Of a DNA stretch of 64,000 nucleotides, positions 12,774-25,870 are shown piece by piece. The notes below the pieces were generated by a model, which was given only the letters and a program-made list of their open reading frames with translations, did not search any database and was not told where the DNA came from. Source of the stretch: Prinsepia uniflora (lineage: Eukaryota > Streptophyta > Magnoliopsida > Rosales > Rosaceae); assembly GCA_032719365.1 (NCBI GenBank), contig CM064876.1, positions 57,035,864-57,099,863 of the forward strand, in the 5' to 3' direction. Within the stretch, counting starts at the first letter, position 1. Each line of letters begins with the position of its first letter. Both the position numbers and the translations under genes were made by a program.

Positions 12774-13162
12774 TGATAGGACCCCACTTGAATACAGTAG
12801 AATAGTAGACTCAGGCCTTGCTCCTATCTAACAGAAACCTTGTTAGAAAAGGGATAAACACAAATCCCGCTAGTTCATGTCGCCGCCTCTCGAGCCTCAA
12901 TTTTTGTGCAGCAGCCCTGGAGGGATACAAAACAAATAAAACGTGTGAGTAGATGAAAAGAAACAGTTTAAAAACATAATATGAAAACAACCATCTTCTA
13001 CCCTCCCTTTTCCAAAACCAAGCATGCATACGAAAACCATTTCAAAACTGCTTCACTTCATAAAGAACGAAACATCCAAAAATCACAATCACAACAACAT
13101 TTTACACACCACGAGTACCGAGAAACACAAACTCATGTCACAACTCAATATCACAATTCAGA

Positions 13163-15813
13163 TGTAACGACTCGGATCTCGTGGAAACGTGGAATTGGAA
13201 AATTTAAGGAGAAAATGACGATTTTTCTCTTGAAAAAGTTAAGGTGTTGACTTTTGATTGGAACGTCATTTGGGGGTTCTGAAAGGACCATTACAATGGT
13301 TTCTAAATCCTAAGTTCGTAGACAGGAACCACGCCAAAATCGAGAAAAGGTCAGACGAAATTGTCCCTTTTGCCCCTAAGTCAAAGAGTTGACTTTTCTT
13401 GGTTAATGTCAAAGTGTTGACTTTATGACTGGGACCTCATTTTAGTGATTTCAGAGGATCGTTACGAAAATAAATCGTTCTCCGGAGTACATCGACAGGT
13501 AGTATACCGAAAACAGAATTCAAACGATTTTGATTCGAGTCTAAATTAAGTAGGGTCATTTTGGTCATTTTCTTTGAGGTCATTTTTGTAATTTCTTATG
13601 AGATTTTTCTTGTGGTCCAATTGTATAGGGACAAGTGTCCTTATCTCTTAGGAAAGTGTACCACCGGCTTGGATTTGTGTGAGTGTGTGTTAAAAACGTG
13701 AGTTTAGTGTTGTGTGTGTTTTTGAGTGTACATGGTCAAGAGAGAGAATCAAAGAAGAGATGGAAAAATCAAGAGAAAAAGGGAGAAAAAAAGAAGATAT
13801 GGGAAGAAAGGAGAATGGGAGGAAGATACTAGAGTGAAAAGATGAGTGGTTGGAGGCTGCTGAGCCCAGAACCCAGGGTGACCCAAGAATGATGGTCAGG
13901 TTTGGGATCCCTCGAACCAATTTTCATTGAGGAACTTGAGGAACAAGACTTCTACCTTCCTCTTTGGGTTCCTACTACTGGAACAGGCTGCCTACTCGAG
14001 GATTTGGACCCTAGGATCGCCCAGACAGTACAGTGCAATGAGTTGTGAGTTCTTCGACTGGTCGAAGAAAGTTGGGTAAGTTTCTGGTTATTTTGATGGC
14101 TTAGATCCATTCCTAAACTAAAGTAGTGTAGAATATACGAATTAGGCGACAAAAAGGCTAAAAAAAGTTTGAGAAATGACCAGGTTGGGTGACCCGAAAA
14201 CCATTAATACGGGTAAAAGAGACGATGAATAGTGATTTCAGCGGTTTCACTGTAGCAGCAAGCGGCTCCCACGCACAACCTCTTTGGGTGGTGCGCAGGG
14301 GCATGTGAGGGAGATTTACGAGGCACGGCGAACATGTGTTTTCATCCATTCGATGTTACAGATATTTTGGCACAGGTTTCGAGTCAATCGAACACTATTT
14401 CGGGGTAATTTTAGGTGTCCGAAGGTTTAGGGTTTGTTTTAAATACGTTTAAAAATCCCAAATAATTAGGCGATTAAAATAGAGGATATTTAGGATGATT
14501 TTTAAGCTTTCAATGTGATTTATGACAGGTTTTGAGATTTTTGGAAATTACGGGAATGCGTGCAAAGGTGAATTCCCCGATTCGAGGTGTGTGAGTGGAC
14601 ATTCTTTCTCTGAACTATTATGCATGCATACTTATATGGTTTAAATTTATTTCTATGTGTTTTTTTGATAATCAAGTGGTTGGGAATTTTATCGGATTTT
14701 TGGTGATTTATGAATACTTTATTACTATTTTATTGAGCATTTTTCGAGGATTTCCGTAAACTAGGTTTCAGATATTTTTTGAATTGGGATGTCGAATAGA
14801 ATGTGATTCAAGAAATGAAATATGGTTTAAATGAATTCTTTATGATTCCATAGGATTTCTGGACAGTTTTTACGAAAGTAGCCTTAGTGGAACGTTTTAT
14901 GAGAAATAGCATTTAAGCTTTGTTTGGGGCTTAGGCCCTAGATTCTGATTGTGCCTTTGTTTATGATGTGAGATGAGTTTTATGTTTGATTGGCGTTGAT
15001 GATGTAAAGTAGTGATGATGATTGTGGTGTGAACTTGAGTTGGTTATGTGTGATGATGCTTATTGATTAATTAATCTTAGACGTCGAGTCGGGGGGCTCC
15101 TAATCCTGAGACTGGTATTGTGTGAAATTTGTATTGTTGTGATGACTCAGACGTCGAGTAGGGCTTCAGTTCCCGAGTTTATTGCATACCGGTAGTGCAC
15201 TTGTAATATAATCACTGATATGATGATTGATATGGTGCATGTGATGATTGCTCTTGTGCTTGTGCATCCATGTTGAGTGTTTGTTGTGAACTTTTGATGC
15301 GCCTACCAGTGGGACAGTAGTTTGATGTTTGATATTGTGAGTTGAGGCTGGATTGGTCGTGGCATGTATGGATTGATGTGACAATGGATGTTGTTCGGTT
15401 ATGTGGCTTTGATATGATAGATTAATATGTTATGAAGTGTTCGTATTTCGTGGCTAACGATGGACTTCCAGTTATTTGCCTTACATATATTTTTATGTAT
15501 TTCAAGAATATAGAATGTGTTTTTTTACTCGAAGTGAAATGATTCTCGAAATGGTTTTCATATGCATGCATAGTTTAAAAAACAGAGGGTAAATATCAAT
15601 TGTTTTCAAATTATTTTTTCAAACGTTCTTTTCGTCCACTCACACGTTTTCTAGTTTTTTAACACTCCAGGATAGCTGCACGGAGATTGAGGCTCGAGAG
15701 ATGGAGGCATGAATTAGCAAAATTTATGTTTATCACTTGTCTGACAAAGTTTATGTCATACTGAAGCAGGACCCGAGTGTAAAGTTCATGCTTGTTCGGG
15801 TCGGGTCCTGTCA
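13163..15813 (+). repeat. 5' LTR of the 13163 element
   Basis: 2651 bp, TGTAACGACTCGG to GGTCCTGTCA, followed by a primer site. Leader signals in order: donor G|GTAAGTTT (14076), acceptor ATGACAG|G (14528), mini-exon 14529-14590 (62 nt), donor GTGAGTGGAC (14591), RY motifs TGCATGCA (14621-14628 and 15563-15570), branch-point block GTCCACTCACAC (15634-15645), acceptor ACTCCAG|G (15670). Confidence 0.85.
14591..15670 (+). other. Putative leader intron 2 in the 13163 LTR
   Basis: 1080 bp from GTGAGT to CAG|G. GTGTGAGTGGAC at the donor and GTCCACTCACAC at the branch point are perfect 12-base complements. The outermost pair is G-C here but C-G in LARD-A, a compensatory change. Confidence 0.5.
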
Positions 15814-15816
15814 ACT

Positions 15817-15828
15817 TGGTATCAGAGC
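15817..15828 (+). other. Primer binding site (initiator tRNA-Met type)
   Basis: TGGTATCAGAGC three bases after the LTR end. Confidence 0.9.
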
Positions 15829-15856
15829 TAAGATTCTAAATTGTGATTTTGATTTC

Positions 15857-15925
15857 ATGCCTTCGAGATGCGAGCCTTATGCAAGGCCTAGTGATGAGAC
15901 GAGTAGACGAGCCCATAAGGGTTTT
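15857..15925 (+). pseudogene. gag N-terminus stub
   Basis: The short frame beginning MPSRCEPYARPSDETSRR resembles the start of gag in the gag-only element (MPPSREPYPRP at 33483). Similarity stops after about 20 codons. The open frame runs to 16018, but its later residues match nothing I know. This identifies the element as a former gag-pol chromovirus whose body was deleted. Confidence 0.6.
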
Positions 15926-16231
15926 GGGGTTGTTAGTGGTTCTAGCTTATGGGATCGAATTGTGAAGATTGTATATTTGTGTGTATTTTTGTATGTTGGA
16001 AAATATGTATGTTTCTAGGTGATTGTTAATTATGTGTGTTATGTTTCAATATCTAAAGACATATATGACCCCTTGATATTCGTGCATTGTGAGGAACCAT
16101 GTATGAGGTATACGTATTAGTATGTTCACATGTGTTCGTTACGGACATGGGTCAGGATTGGGGATTAGGACTTAGAAGGAGTCTGGCATAAGGGTTAAGA
16201 CTCTAATAGGAGCCAAAAAGTGTGATTGGAT

Positions 16232-18541
16232 AATTCGAACGGTTTACATTCAGGTTTAAATTACGTAGCGGCATTTTGGTCATTTTCTTTGAGAGGCATT
16301 TTTGTAATTTCTTATGATATTTTTCTTGTGGTCCAATTGGACAGGGACGAGTGTCCCTATCTCTTAGGACACTGTGCCACCGACTTGGATTCGTGTGAGT
16401 GTTTGTTAAAAACGTGAGTTTAGTGTTGTGTGTGCTTTTGAGTGTACATAATCGAGAGAAGAATCGAAGAAGAGATGGAAAATCTAGAAAGAAAGGGAGA
16501 AATAGAGAAGATAGGGGAGGAAAAAAAGATTCGGAGGAAGAGACCAGAGTGAAAAGATGAGTGGTTGGAGGCTACTGAGCGTAGAACCCATGGTGACCCG
16601 AGAAGGATGTTCAAGTTTGGGATCCCTCGAACCAGTTTTCATCTAGGAACTTAAGGAATGAGATTAATACCTTCCTCTCTATGTCCCGAAAACTTGAATA
16701 GGATTCCCAATTGAGGATTTGGACCCTGGGATCGCGCAAACAGCACAGTACAACTGGCCTTGAGTTCTTCGACTAGTGGAAGAAAGTTGGGTAAGTTCAT
16801 AGTTATTTTGATGGCGTAGATCCATTCCAAAACTAAAGTAGAGTAGAATCAGTGAAGTAGGAGAGAAAAGTACTGAAAAATGAGTGAGAAATGACCGGGT
16901 CGGGTGACCTGAAAACCAAGAATGCAGGTAAAAGTAGCGATGAACAGTGATTTCACTGTAGCAGCGATTGGTTCCCAAGCGTAGCCACTTTGGGTGGTGC
17001 GTGGGCGCGTGTGAGGGCGATTTGCGAGGCACAACCAACATGGGTTTTCATCCTTTCGATGTTACAAACATTTTGGCACAGGGTTCAAGTCAATTGGACA
17101 CCGTTTCAAGGTGGTTTTGGGTGTCCGAAGGTTTAAGGTTCATTTTAAATACATTTAAAAATCTCAAAAAATTAGCGGATTGAAATAGAGGATATTTAGG
17201 ATGATTTTTTAACCTTTCAATGTGATTTATTTCAAGTTTTGAGATTTTTGGAAATTACGAGAATGCGTGCAAAGGTGAATTCAGCGATCCGGAGGTGTGT
17301 GAGTGGACTTGTTTTTGTTGATAATTGAGTTTCCCTGAACTATTATGCATGCATACTTATATTGCTTAAATGAGTTTCTATGTGTTTTTGTTGATAATTG
17401 AGTGGTTGGGAATTTTATCGGATTTTGGTAATTTATGAATACTTTATTAATATTTTATTACCCGTTTTTTGAGGATTTCTGTAAACTATGTTTCAGATAC
17501 CGTTTGAATTGGGATGTGATTCATGACATTCAATATAGTTTAAATGAATTCTTTATGATTTTCATATGATTTTTGGACGGGTTTTACAAAAGTAGCCTTA
17601 ATGGCATGTGTTAGGAGAAATAGCTTTTGAGCTGTGTTTGAGGCTTATACCCGAGATTCTGATTGTGGTTTGGTTTGTGATCTGAGATGAGTTGTATATT
17701 TTATTCGAGTTGGTGGTGTAAAGTAGTGATGATGATTGTAATTTGAACTTGAGTTGATTACGTGTGATGATGCTCGTTGATTGATTGGTCTTAGACGTCG
17801 AGCTGGGGGATCCGAATCCTGCGACTGGTACTGTGTAAAACTTGTATTATTGCGATGACTCAGTTGTCGAGCATGGCTCCAGTTCCCGAGTATATTTCCT
17901 ATTGGTAGGGCACTTGTAGTATAGTGACTGATATGATGATTGACGTGGTGCATGTGATGATTTCTCTTGTTCTTGTGCATCGATGTTAAGTGTTTGTTGT
18001 GAACTTGTGATGTTCCTTCTAGTGTGGTAGTGGTTTCATGTTTGATTTTGTGAGTTAAGGCTGAATTGACCATGACATGTATGGATTGATGTGACACTGG
18101 ATGTGGTTCGGTTATGTGGCTTTGATGTGATTGATTTATATGTTATGACATGTTCTTATTTTGTGGTTAAATTGATTTGTGGTTAACGATGGATTTCCGG
18201 TTATTTTCCTTACATATATTTTCACATATTTCGAGAATATAAAATGTGTTGTTTTACTCGAAGTGAAATGATTCTTGAAATGGTTTTTGTATGCATGCAT
18301 AGTTTTGAAAAATGGAGGGAAAATATCAGTTGTTTTCAAATTATGTTTTCAAACGTTCTTTTCGTTCACTCAGACGTTTTCTGGCTTTGTAACCCTCTAG
18401 GGCCGTTGCACGGAGATCGAGGCTCAAGAGGTGGAGACATGAATTAGCAGAATTTGCGATTATCCCTTGTCTGACAACATTTTTGCCAGATAGGAGCAGG
18501 ACCTGAGTGTTGTTCTTGTGTGTTTGGGTTGGGTCTTGTCA
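16232..18541 (+). repeat. 5'-truncated 3' LTR of the 13163 element
   Basis: 2310 bp matching the 5' LTR from about base 13516 onward. Donor (17299) and acceptor CTCTAG|GG (18400) survive, but the branch-point block has drifted to GTTCACTCAGAC. Confidence 0.8.
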
Positions 18542-19121
18542 TCAAACCCACAATCAGAACTTCGAGCCTAAACCCAAAACCATAATCCAGAACATTCTCG
18601 TGAAACGTGTCATTTAAATGACTTTCATAAAAATCGACCGGGTAGCACATAAAAATCATAAATATTCCAAAATTTCATTATTCCACGTCATAATCCATAT
18701 TAACCTGAAAACCACAATCAAAACGGTGTTCAAAACATAGTTTACCGAAACCTCGTAAAATGTGCAATAAAATATTAATTAAATATCCAAAAAATCATCG
18801 AAAATCTGATAAAATTTCCAATCACTTCAATATCATAAAAATCACATAAAAACACATTTAAATCATATAAATATGCATTCATAATAGTTTAGGGAAAGAA
18901 AGTCCACTCACACACCTTCGTATCGCCTAATTTTTTGGGATTTTTAGATGCATTTAAAACGAACCCTAAACCTTCGAACACTCAAAACTACCCCAAAATG
19001 GTGTCTGATCCACTCGAAAATTGTATCGAATACTCAAACTTTCATGTTGCACGTATATCGAGATCATGCACCACGTACCCCCACGCATTTGTTACGGTAC
19101 TATTATTGTTCATCGTTTTCT

Positions 19122-21266
19122 TGATAGGTCGTTAATTAAGCATTATTTAATATTATTTTATACCCTTTTATACTTAGCTTTTAATATTTAAATAATAAAA
19201 AATTGGAGAAAATAATATATTTTGTGATATATTTGTAGAAAGCTTGAAATTTGGAGCGTTTTGGCAAAAGAATCGTCCCGATCGAAATTCGAACGAACAA
19301 ATTATGGACGCATTTCGGTGGACTTATATTAAATTGAAAATCTATTATTTGCAGCCCAACCCAAACTCACAGCTGTAGCCCAAATTAATTGCAACCAAGG
19401 CAATCAGCACACTATCCACAGCCCAAATCCATTTCCATGTGGTCCAATTTCTCCTAGCCCAGTCGCTAGGCCCAGACGGCGGCCCTAATAAAGTTCTAGC
19501 CTTGCGCAGGAAGTCGGCACGTGTTGGCCGAGCTCGACTTCAACAGTTCGGAGCGCGCTTGCCGAAGATCTCCACTGCTGCCCAGCTCGTTTACGCCGAT
19601 TTGCTGCCCTCTGTTAGCGCTCCAGGTGCTGAAGCTACCTTCTCCTCCTACAGCTACATTCCACCGAGATGATTTCTTGCTATCAGCAGCCAACTACTAC
19701 CTATGCCCTGCTACCTCAACCGCTCCACTTTCCTTGATTTTTTCTGATTTTCCAACCATCTTTTCAACCCAAACCATCCCCAATTTCATCATTAATCATT
19801 ATTATTCATCATTTCATTTTTATATTTTATTTTTGTATTTTTATTTAAATATTTGTGGCACTCCCTCTATAAATAAGGATGTCCCTTTTTAGTTTCACTT
19901 AGTCCTTTTTGTCTAATTTTTCTTTTCTTTTTTTCTCTCTTCTTTTAGTTCATCTTCTCTTTATTTTGTAGATTTATTTTGGAACCATTTGTAACTTCTT
20001 GTAATTTTTCTTCTTAATAAGTTTTCCTTTAAACCTTGCCTTTTAATTTATGTTTTTAGATTCATTCCTTAAGTTTCATTTCCTTTTAATTTTAGTTCTT
20101 ACATTTTCTTTGTAAACTTTTTTTTTTTAACTTCTTTGACTTCTCTTTTAAATATGAATTTACGCTTTCCTTAAGAAAATCATAAGCCGAGTATTTCCGA
20201 AATACTTCTAGAATTTAGTCCGAATTTTTATATTTTATCCTCCATCTTCATAAGGTTCCTTCTACTGTTTAGAGAATTTTATGAATAACATTCCATTGTT
20301 TCCATCCACTTTCTGAATCACAAGCTGTTCTTGGGTTCCAAAAGTATAACTTTATTCCCTTTACTTAAATTCTTGTTATTATTTCGGTTTACTTATAATT
20401 CAATACATGTGATTGTATTTTCTTTCTAAACTTTTGTAAGTATGAATGCAATCACCATGTGTTTTACTTTTTGAATTTCTTTTACTTCATATATCTTAGT
20501 GCCTAAACTTCAATTTGATGCTATATGTTTTATCCGTTGTTCGGTGCATTTAGACTAGAATTCAAGAGATTAAATGTTGATCGTTGTCAGTGCATTTAAT
20601 TATAGACTTAAGGTGAATCAAATTGTAAATGTTTGAAGTATATTGATATTTGATGCACATTAATGGTTGATGCATTGATAATATTGAAAGATATATGCAA
20701 GTATTTGAGATGTTGAAGGTAGGATTTCGTGATTGGTTTGTTCAGAGCAAAATGTTAGAGTGTTGGTAAATTTGTATTTGAATGAAGTCCATTTTTAGGA
20801 GTAGTTTAAATAATGTGATTGTTAAGTTGAAATTACTTACGTAAAAGTGTCGATTTTGTTTATGAAACTACTTTATGGTTTGTAAGTTCTAATTAGCATG
20901 AGCATTTGCATTTTAATTCTTAGTTTGGTTGAAAATGTAGTTTAGATTACAATATTCCTAAAACCCCCCATTTCATTCTTTTATTCTTTTATTCTTTAAT
21001 TCTTTATTTTTTAATTCATTAATTCTTTTATTCTTTAATTCTTTTATTCTTTTGACTCGTTATTCTTTAATTTTTTTAATTTTTTAATTCTTTATTCTTA
21101 ATTATTTTATTCATTATTCTTTCTCACTAACAAATTATTAATGTTTCCTAATTTCCCCAGTTAAGAATGATCCCTATTTACTAATATTACATCTAGAAAA
21201 AAAGGGTTGAAATTGCATAATACTCAAATGACGTGTTTAATTTAATGTGTAGTTTGGGCATTATCA
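19122..21266 (+). mobile_element. Solo LTR of the TGATA...TATCA family, copy 1
   Basis: About 2.1 kb, starts TGATAGG and ends TTATCA, inserted in the minus-strand solo LTR, which resumes at 21267. A TATA box TATAAATA lies at 19868-19875, at the same relative place as in copy 3. The right half has runs of TTCTTTAATTC-like simple repeats (20975-21120). No clean target duplication is found (TTTCT against CTTTT). The superfamily is not identified. Confidence 0.7.
19868..19875 (+). promoter_or_regulatory. TATA box of the solo LTR
   Basis: TATAAATA preceded by a C-rich stretch; the equivalent box in copy 3 is at 42637-42644. About 0.75 kb into the LTR, consistent with the U3/R border. Confidence 0.55.
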
Positions 21267-22210
21267 CTTTTCCACCCTACTCCCATGTTATTCGGGTCAC
21301 CCGACCCGATGACCCAATCCGGTTCGAAAACTCCCATTTCTCAACCATTTTTAATTCTATTTCGATTAAATGACTCTAATCTAACTTAGGAATATATCTG
21401 TATAATTAAAACAAGGAAAGTCACCTAAAACTTGTTCGGCCAATAGAAGACTTACGACCAACCTGCACCCCTCAGTTTCTGGGTAATCTTAGCGTCTAAA
21501 ACCACGTCCTCATGGTTTGTTAAGATCACTGAACTTCAGGGATATCATCTCTGAACTCATTTCCCAAGTTCCCAGTAAAAAACTGGGCCAAGTCATTCCA
21601 AACCTGCAAAACTCCTTCTCGTGTCGTTCGTGGACTTTCGGGTTTGAGCCTTCTAGGCCTCCCCTCTCTCACCTGTTATATTCTCCTTGATTGTTCTAAT
21701 TCTCCTCTCTTCCTCTTCGGTCTTCTTCCTCTCTGTTTTCTTTATTTTTTTTCCTCCATTGGTCGTGCTACCCACACTACCACACACCAACACTTAAAAA
21801 ACACACACCACAAATCCACCCAAAGTTGATGGAACAACAACAAAACAGATAAGGGACACTTATCCTTATCTAATTCAGCCACAAGAAAAATCGCACAAGG
21901 ACATTTAACAAAAATGCCCTCGATTAAACAAAATTACAAAACTGCCCCTACGTAATCTAAATTCGAAACGACATCGTTTGAACTCCGTTTCTGGCATATT
22001 GCCTGTCGACGTGCTCGAGAGGACGACACCTTCCTCACAGCATTTTCGGAATCACAAACCATCCCAATCAAAAAGTTAACATTTTGATCTTAATAAAACA
22101 ATTCAACCCTTGACTTTGACCAAAAAGTCAACATTTGACTTCCAGGAGCAAAATGGTAAATTTTATCTGACTTTCTAATTTTACCCTCGTTGAAGATTCG
22201 AGTCATTACA

Positions 22211-22268
22211 CTTTTCTTTGAGCATCCCCTTTGACTTCTGTTAGAAACGGCGCTCCTTAGTGTTGACT
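22211..22268 (+). other. Host flank between two solo LTRs
   Basis: 58 bp that continue the sequence interrupted at 12773. No feature seen. Confidence 0.5.
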
Positions 22269-24136
22269 TGATAGGCGTGTATTTGTGCATGTTTTTAATA
22301 TCATTTGTACCCTTTATGCCTATCATTTAAGACATTTCGTGCCATTAATAAGAGAAAAGGATGTTTCTTGTGGTATTTGTGTACAATTAGAAAAAAGAGT
22401 AAAAATAAAAAATATTGTAAAAGGCATGACTCAAATCGAAGATGGAATGAAGAAAAGGCCCCAAAAATGGAGATTTGGTCCCAACTCATGTCACTGGCTA
22501 TGTCTCTGGCCCGTGTGCCTTCAACATGTCACGTGTGCCTGCACCATGTCTCTAGACCTAGCCTGTGTTCCTGCACCATGTCACTAGACCTAACCATGTG
22601 CCTGAACCAGGTCACTACCGAGCCTTTGTACCTCTACCATGTCACTGGCTAGTCTGGACCTTGTACCTGAAGTGTGTCACTAGCATGTCACTGGGATGTC
22701 ACTAGCTGGCTGGCGTACTTGGTTTCTGGCCCTGGTTGGGCTTAGGCTCAATAATTCCTCATTTTTGGCCTCTTCTTTTCCAATGTCTAGGGAAAGATCA
22801 GGGTGCCATTTTTTAACAGAATACTCTATTTTCAGTCTTATTTCTAACCATGCAATCAGGGCCCAATTTTGAGAACGTTCAATTCTGGCCCAAATCAGGA
22901 CCCAATTTGGGTATTTCAAGGGACTGGGCCTATTTTATTGAGTTATGAAGCCCTAGGGTGAGCTCCCACAACTCAGATTAGTTCCAGGTGTCCTTATATT
23001 GCACTTCTACTTGTATAAGGGAAGCTAACTCGCAGATATCAATCGAGATTGCAAGGAAATATTCTAAGCAGATTTTTAGGGCTTTTTACGGCAAGCAATG
23101 AGGATTTGTATGATATATTTTTGGCAAGTACTCCTAGGGTTTTATCATGTTTGGTGGCTAGGGATGCTGGGACCAAATTACTGTATAAAGAGGGTAATCT
23201 TCACACGTCAAAGGTATCACCTTCTTCACATGCTAAGACTACCCTAGTAGAAAAAACCTAGCCGCGAATTCCAAGTTTAAAGAACAAAGTTTAGTCCGAA
23301 TTCCCTTTTCCTTCTTCCATCAGCATTAGGTTCCTTTCATGGTTTGGAGAACCTAATGAATAATGATCCATCTATTCCACCCACCTTGGTGTCTCCAGGA
23401 TTCTTGGATTCCAAAAGTGTAACTATGTTTTATTATTTATCTAGACTCTTGTATTTTTTCTTGGTTGTATTTAATTCAATTTCTATTTGATTATTTCTTG
23501 TTTGAACACAATAATAAATTGAATAGAAAAGTTTGGTTTTCTTCTTCCAATGCATGTATATATTAAATTCAATCTACATGTGTTTTATTTTCTGAATTTT
23601 AGTTACTTCATATGTTTTAGTGCTTGATTCTTCAATTGAACGCTAATTGTTTTTTCCATGTTTTCAGAGCATTTAGAATTTGGTTGAAGTGACCTAATGT
23701 ATTATTTGTGATTCTGAGCATTCAGTCAACAACTTAAGGTGAATCATATTGTTAACATATTGTCAGTATTTCAGAGTGTTATAATATGAAAAACTTGTGA
23801 AGGCAACTAAGGTAATGAAGGTAAAATTTCGTGATTGGTTTAAATTTTGTATGTGTTGGTGCGTAGACAAGGTAAGTGAAGGAAGTGATCAATTGTACAA
23901 AGGTTAATTAGGCGTAGGTTCAAATCCGTAGATTTTAAATATGTAGTTTCGGCTACAACGCTTTTAAACTCCCCCATTACATTCTTTTATTATTTTACTA
24001 ACCATTGTTTAATCTCCCTCAATTCCCCAGTCCAGAATGATCCTTAATTATTAAATACTATAATCTTCAAAGAAGGGTTTAAGTTGAGCATTGGATGAAT
24101 TAAGTGTTTATTTGAATGCCTAGTTTATGCGAATCA
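22269..24136 (+). mobile_element. Solo LTR of the TGATA...TATCA family, copy 2
   Basis: 1868 bp from TGATAGGCG to GCGAATCA, flanked by TGACT (22264-22268) and CGACT (24137-24141), a 4-of-5 target duplication. It shares its 3' half with copies 1 and 3 (for example CCAGTCCAGAATGATCC near 24025). It carries a degenerate tandem repeat (22484-22710). Confidence 0.75.
22484..22710 (+). repeat. Degenerate tandem repeat with CATGTCACT/ACCATGTC units
   Basis: Roughly seven imperfect units of 30-40 bp built on CACCATGTCACTAGACCTA. Found only in copy 2 of this LTR family, so it expanded locally. Confidence 0.65.
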
Positions 24137-24888
24137 CGACTTCTCCTCCTTTTTACTATTAAAGTGGCCTTTTAGGTTGGGCTTCAGGAATTGGGCCTTT
24201 AATTCTTCAATCTTTCCCTTTTAGAAGTTTTGTGAAGGGACTCAAACTATTATAAATTTTTTATACTTTATTATAAAAAGGACGATTTAACCCTTAGTTT
24301 TAATAGAGTCTGAATAAGAGAGAAGTCTAGAAGTTTTAGGGGTAGTTTAATCATTTTGACGGTTAGATATTTAAAACGCCCAAAACTCCAAATTGTTCGT
24401 GTAATCCCCTCTCTTTCGGTCTTTCCCCCTCTCTCTCTTTCTCTATCTCTCTATCTCCCTCTCTCTCCCTCTCACTCTCTTTCTTTCTATCCCACCTTCT
24501 TATTCTCTCACATTTTACATCAAAAAATTGAAGTCCTTCCCCCCACCCCTCCCTATCTGGTCTCTTTCCAAGGCCAAACTTAGACAAACCACCACCGCCA
24601 TCATCTTCCCCACAACATTTGAAGCACCATCGTATAACCGATAAAGGCTGACAGCTCTCAGAGAATGACGAGAACAAGGATGAACTGTAAACTACTGTCT
24701 TTCCAGCCAATTTACAGCCTTCACATGTATGTGTTTTTTATTTGTACCTTGGATAGTGATTGTTGAGTTTGAGCAGATGAATTTAAACCATTAACAAACT
24801 ATATTTGGTAAAGAAATGAAACCTTTATAGAAGCTTCAAAATTGACTTGAAATGACAGTTTCTAGTAGGCATGGGGTCTTTCCATCCT

Positions 24889-24938
<50 letters not shown>

Positions 24939-25010
24939 CTTCCCTCCCTCCCTCTTTCTCTCTCACTCTGTATCTGTATCTCTCTCACTCTATTTCTCTC
25001 TATCTCTTTT
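24137..25010. other. Unassigned pyrimidine-rich host DNA
   Basis: No transposon or gene motif recognised. It contains a CT-rich stretch (24405-24495) resembling plant 5' untranslated leaders, and a TC microsatellite. Open frames here translate to Ser/Leu/Phe low complexity. Confidence 0.4.
24893..24934. repeat. (TC)n microsatellite
   Basis: About 21 TC dinucleotides followed by CCTT/CCTC-rich sequence. Confidence 0.95.
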
Positions 25011-25870
25011 TGTAACGACCCACCCCATAATTACGGAATTATCGGGGATTCTTCAATATTATTCAAGGTAGATTGACGATTTTGCTCTAGGTGAGGGAGC
25101 TTTCACCAAAAGTTGAATTTTGACCTGGGAGATTGTCGTCTAATTTAGTCATCTTGTGGTTATTTTACGGGTGAAGAACGATATTAAGCAATTTTTACAG
25201 TTCCACATATTTCGAGGTGGTTGGACTTTGATTGGTTTGTGGAGCCTAAATATCTAGTTTGGGTCCATAGGATGAGTGACAAGTATCACCTACCCTTTGG
25301 TCCATAACCATTGCATCATGCATCTCTCTTTCTCTTCGTTCAAACAACCCGAAAACCCACCCCACCCTTTATTCATTGTCATCTTCACCATTTATTTTCT
25401 ACTTTGGGGGATACTGAGAGAAAGAGTGTGTGTGAGGGTGATGGAGTAAGGATCATGAAGGAAGAAGGAAGGCTCGGTTTAAACCCAAGAAACCTAGGTA
25501 AACCGGTGAACCGAGGGCTTGGATTTCAGTTCTTCTTTTTAGGGGTTTGGAAACGTGGAACTGAGGCTATAGTTGTAGTCTTCGAACTTGTGCGAGTTTG
25601 CAAGGACAAAAATGGAAGGGAATACATGCAGAGACTGGCCTAGGGTTGACCTCGAAAGTAGGCTATAAGGTTTCAAGCTTGGCTAGAGGATTGGAGGTAT
25701 GTTTCTCAAATTTTGAGGTTGTAGAACTATTTTCGGGTAGAAATGGGGTCGATTGGTGAAAACAGGGTGAAGTTTGGATATGAATTGATGGAGATTGAGT
25801 CGGGTCGTGATTTGGATCGAGTGACCTAGTTTCAAGGTTATGGATTGACCAATGAGAGGTTGACGATGAT

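Larger units (their letters stand above)
13163..18541 (+). mobile_element. Internally deleted chromovirus-like element (LTR, primer site, gag stub, truncated LTR)
   Basis: Left LTR 13163-15813 is complete. A short interior 15814-16231 follows, then a right LTR 16232-18541 that lacks its first ~350 bp. One deletion evidently removed gag-pol together with the start of the right LTR. Ends are TGTAACGACTCGG and GGTCTTGTCA. Flanks are TCAGA on the left and TCAAA on the right, an imperfect duplication; sequence of the minus-strand solo LTR continues on both sides. The LTRs differ at many sites, so this is an old copy. Confidence 0.8.
12774..22210 (-). mobile_element. Solo LTR (minus strand), split by two later insertions
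   Basis: Three segments (12774-13162, 18542-19121, 21267-22210; about 1.9 kb together) form one LTR related to the 13163 element. It is flanked by a perfect 5-bp duplication CTTTT (12769-12773 and 22211-22215). In minus orientation it starts TGTAATGACTCG and ends GGTCCTATCA. A donor GTGAGTGGAC lies at 18911, the branch-point block CATCTACTCACAC at 12942-12955 and the acceptor CCCTCCAG|GG at 12917. No internal region remains, so it probably arose by LTR-LTR recombination. Its branch-point block has decayed from perfect complementarity, in keeping with age. Confidence 0.8.

Noticed and set aside
19117..21271. Target duplication for solo LTR copy 1
   Set aside because: TTTCT and CTTTT match poorly; only continuity of the host LTR on both sides supports the insertion.
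12774..22210. Reading 12774-22210 as one full-length element with two LTRs
   Set aside because: The outer segments join into a single LTR on the minus strand, while the inner LTR pair is on the plus strand with its own ends, so nesting explains it better.
24405..24720. CT-rich sequence as promoter and first exon of a host gene
   Set aside because: No downstream coding exon follows; the sequence runs into a microsatellite and a solo LTR.
24852..25076. Open frames across the TC microsatellite
   Set aside because: Translation is almost only Ser-Leu repeats; microsatellite artefact.
25311..25643. 110-codon frame in the outer solo LTR
   Set aside because: Lies in LTR leader sequence, with no similarity to any family I know.
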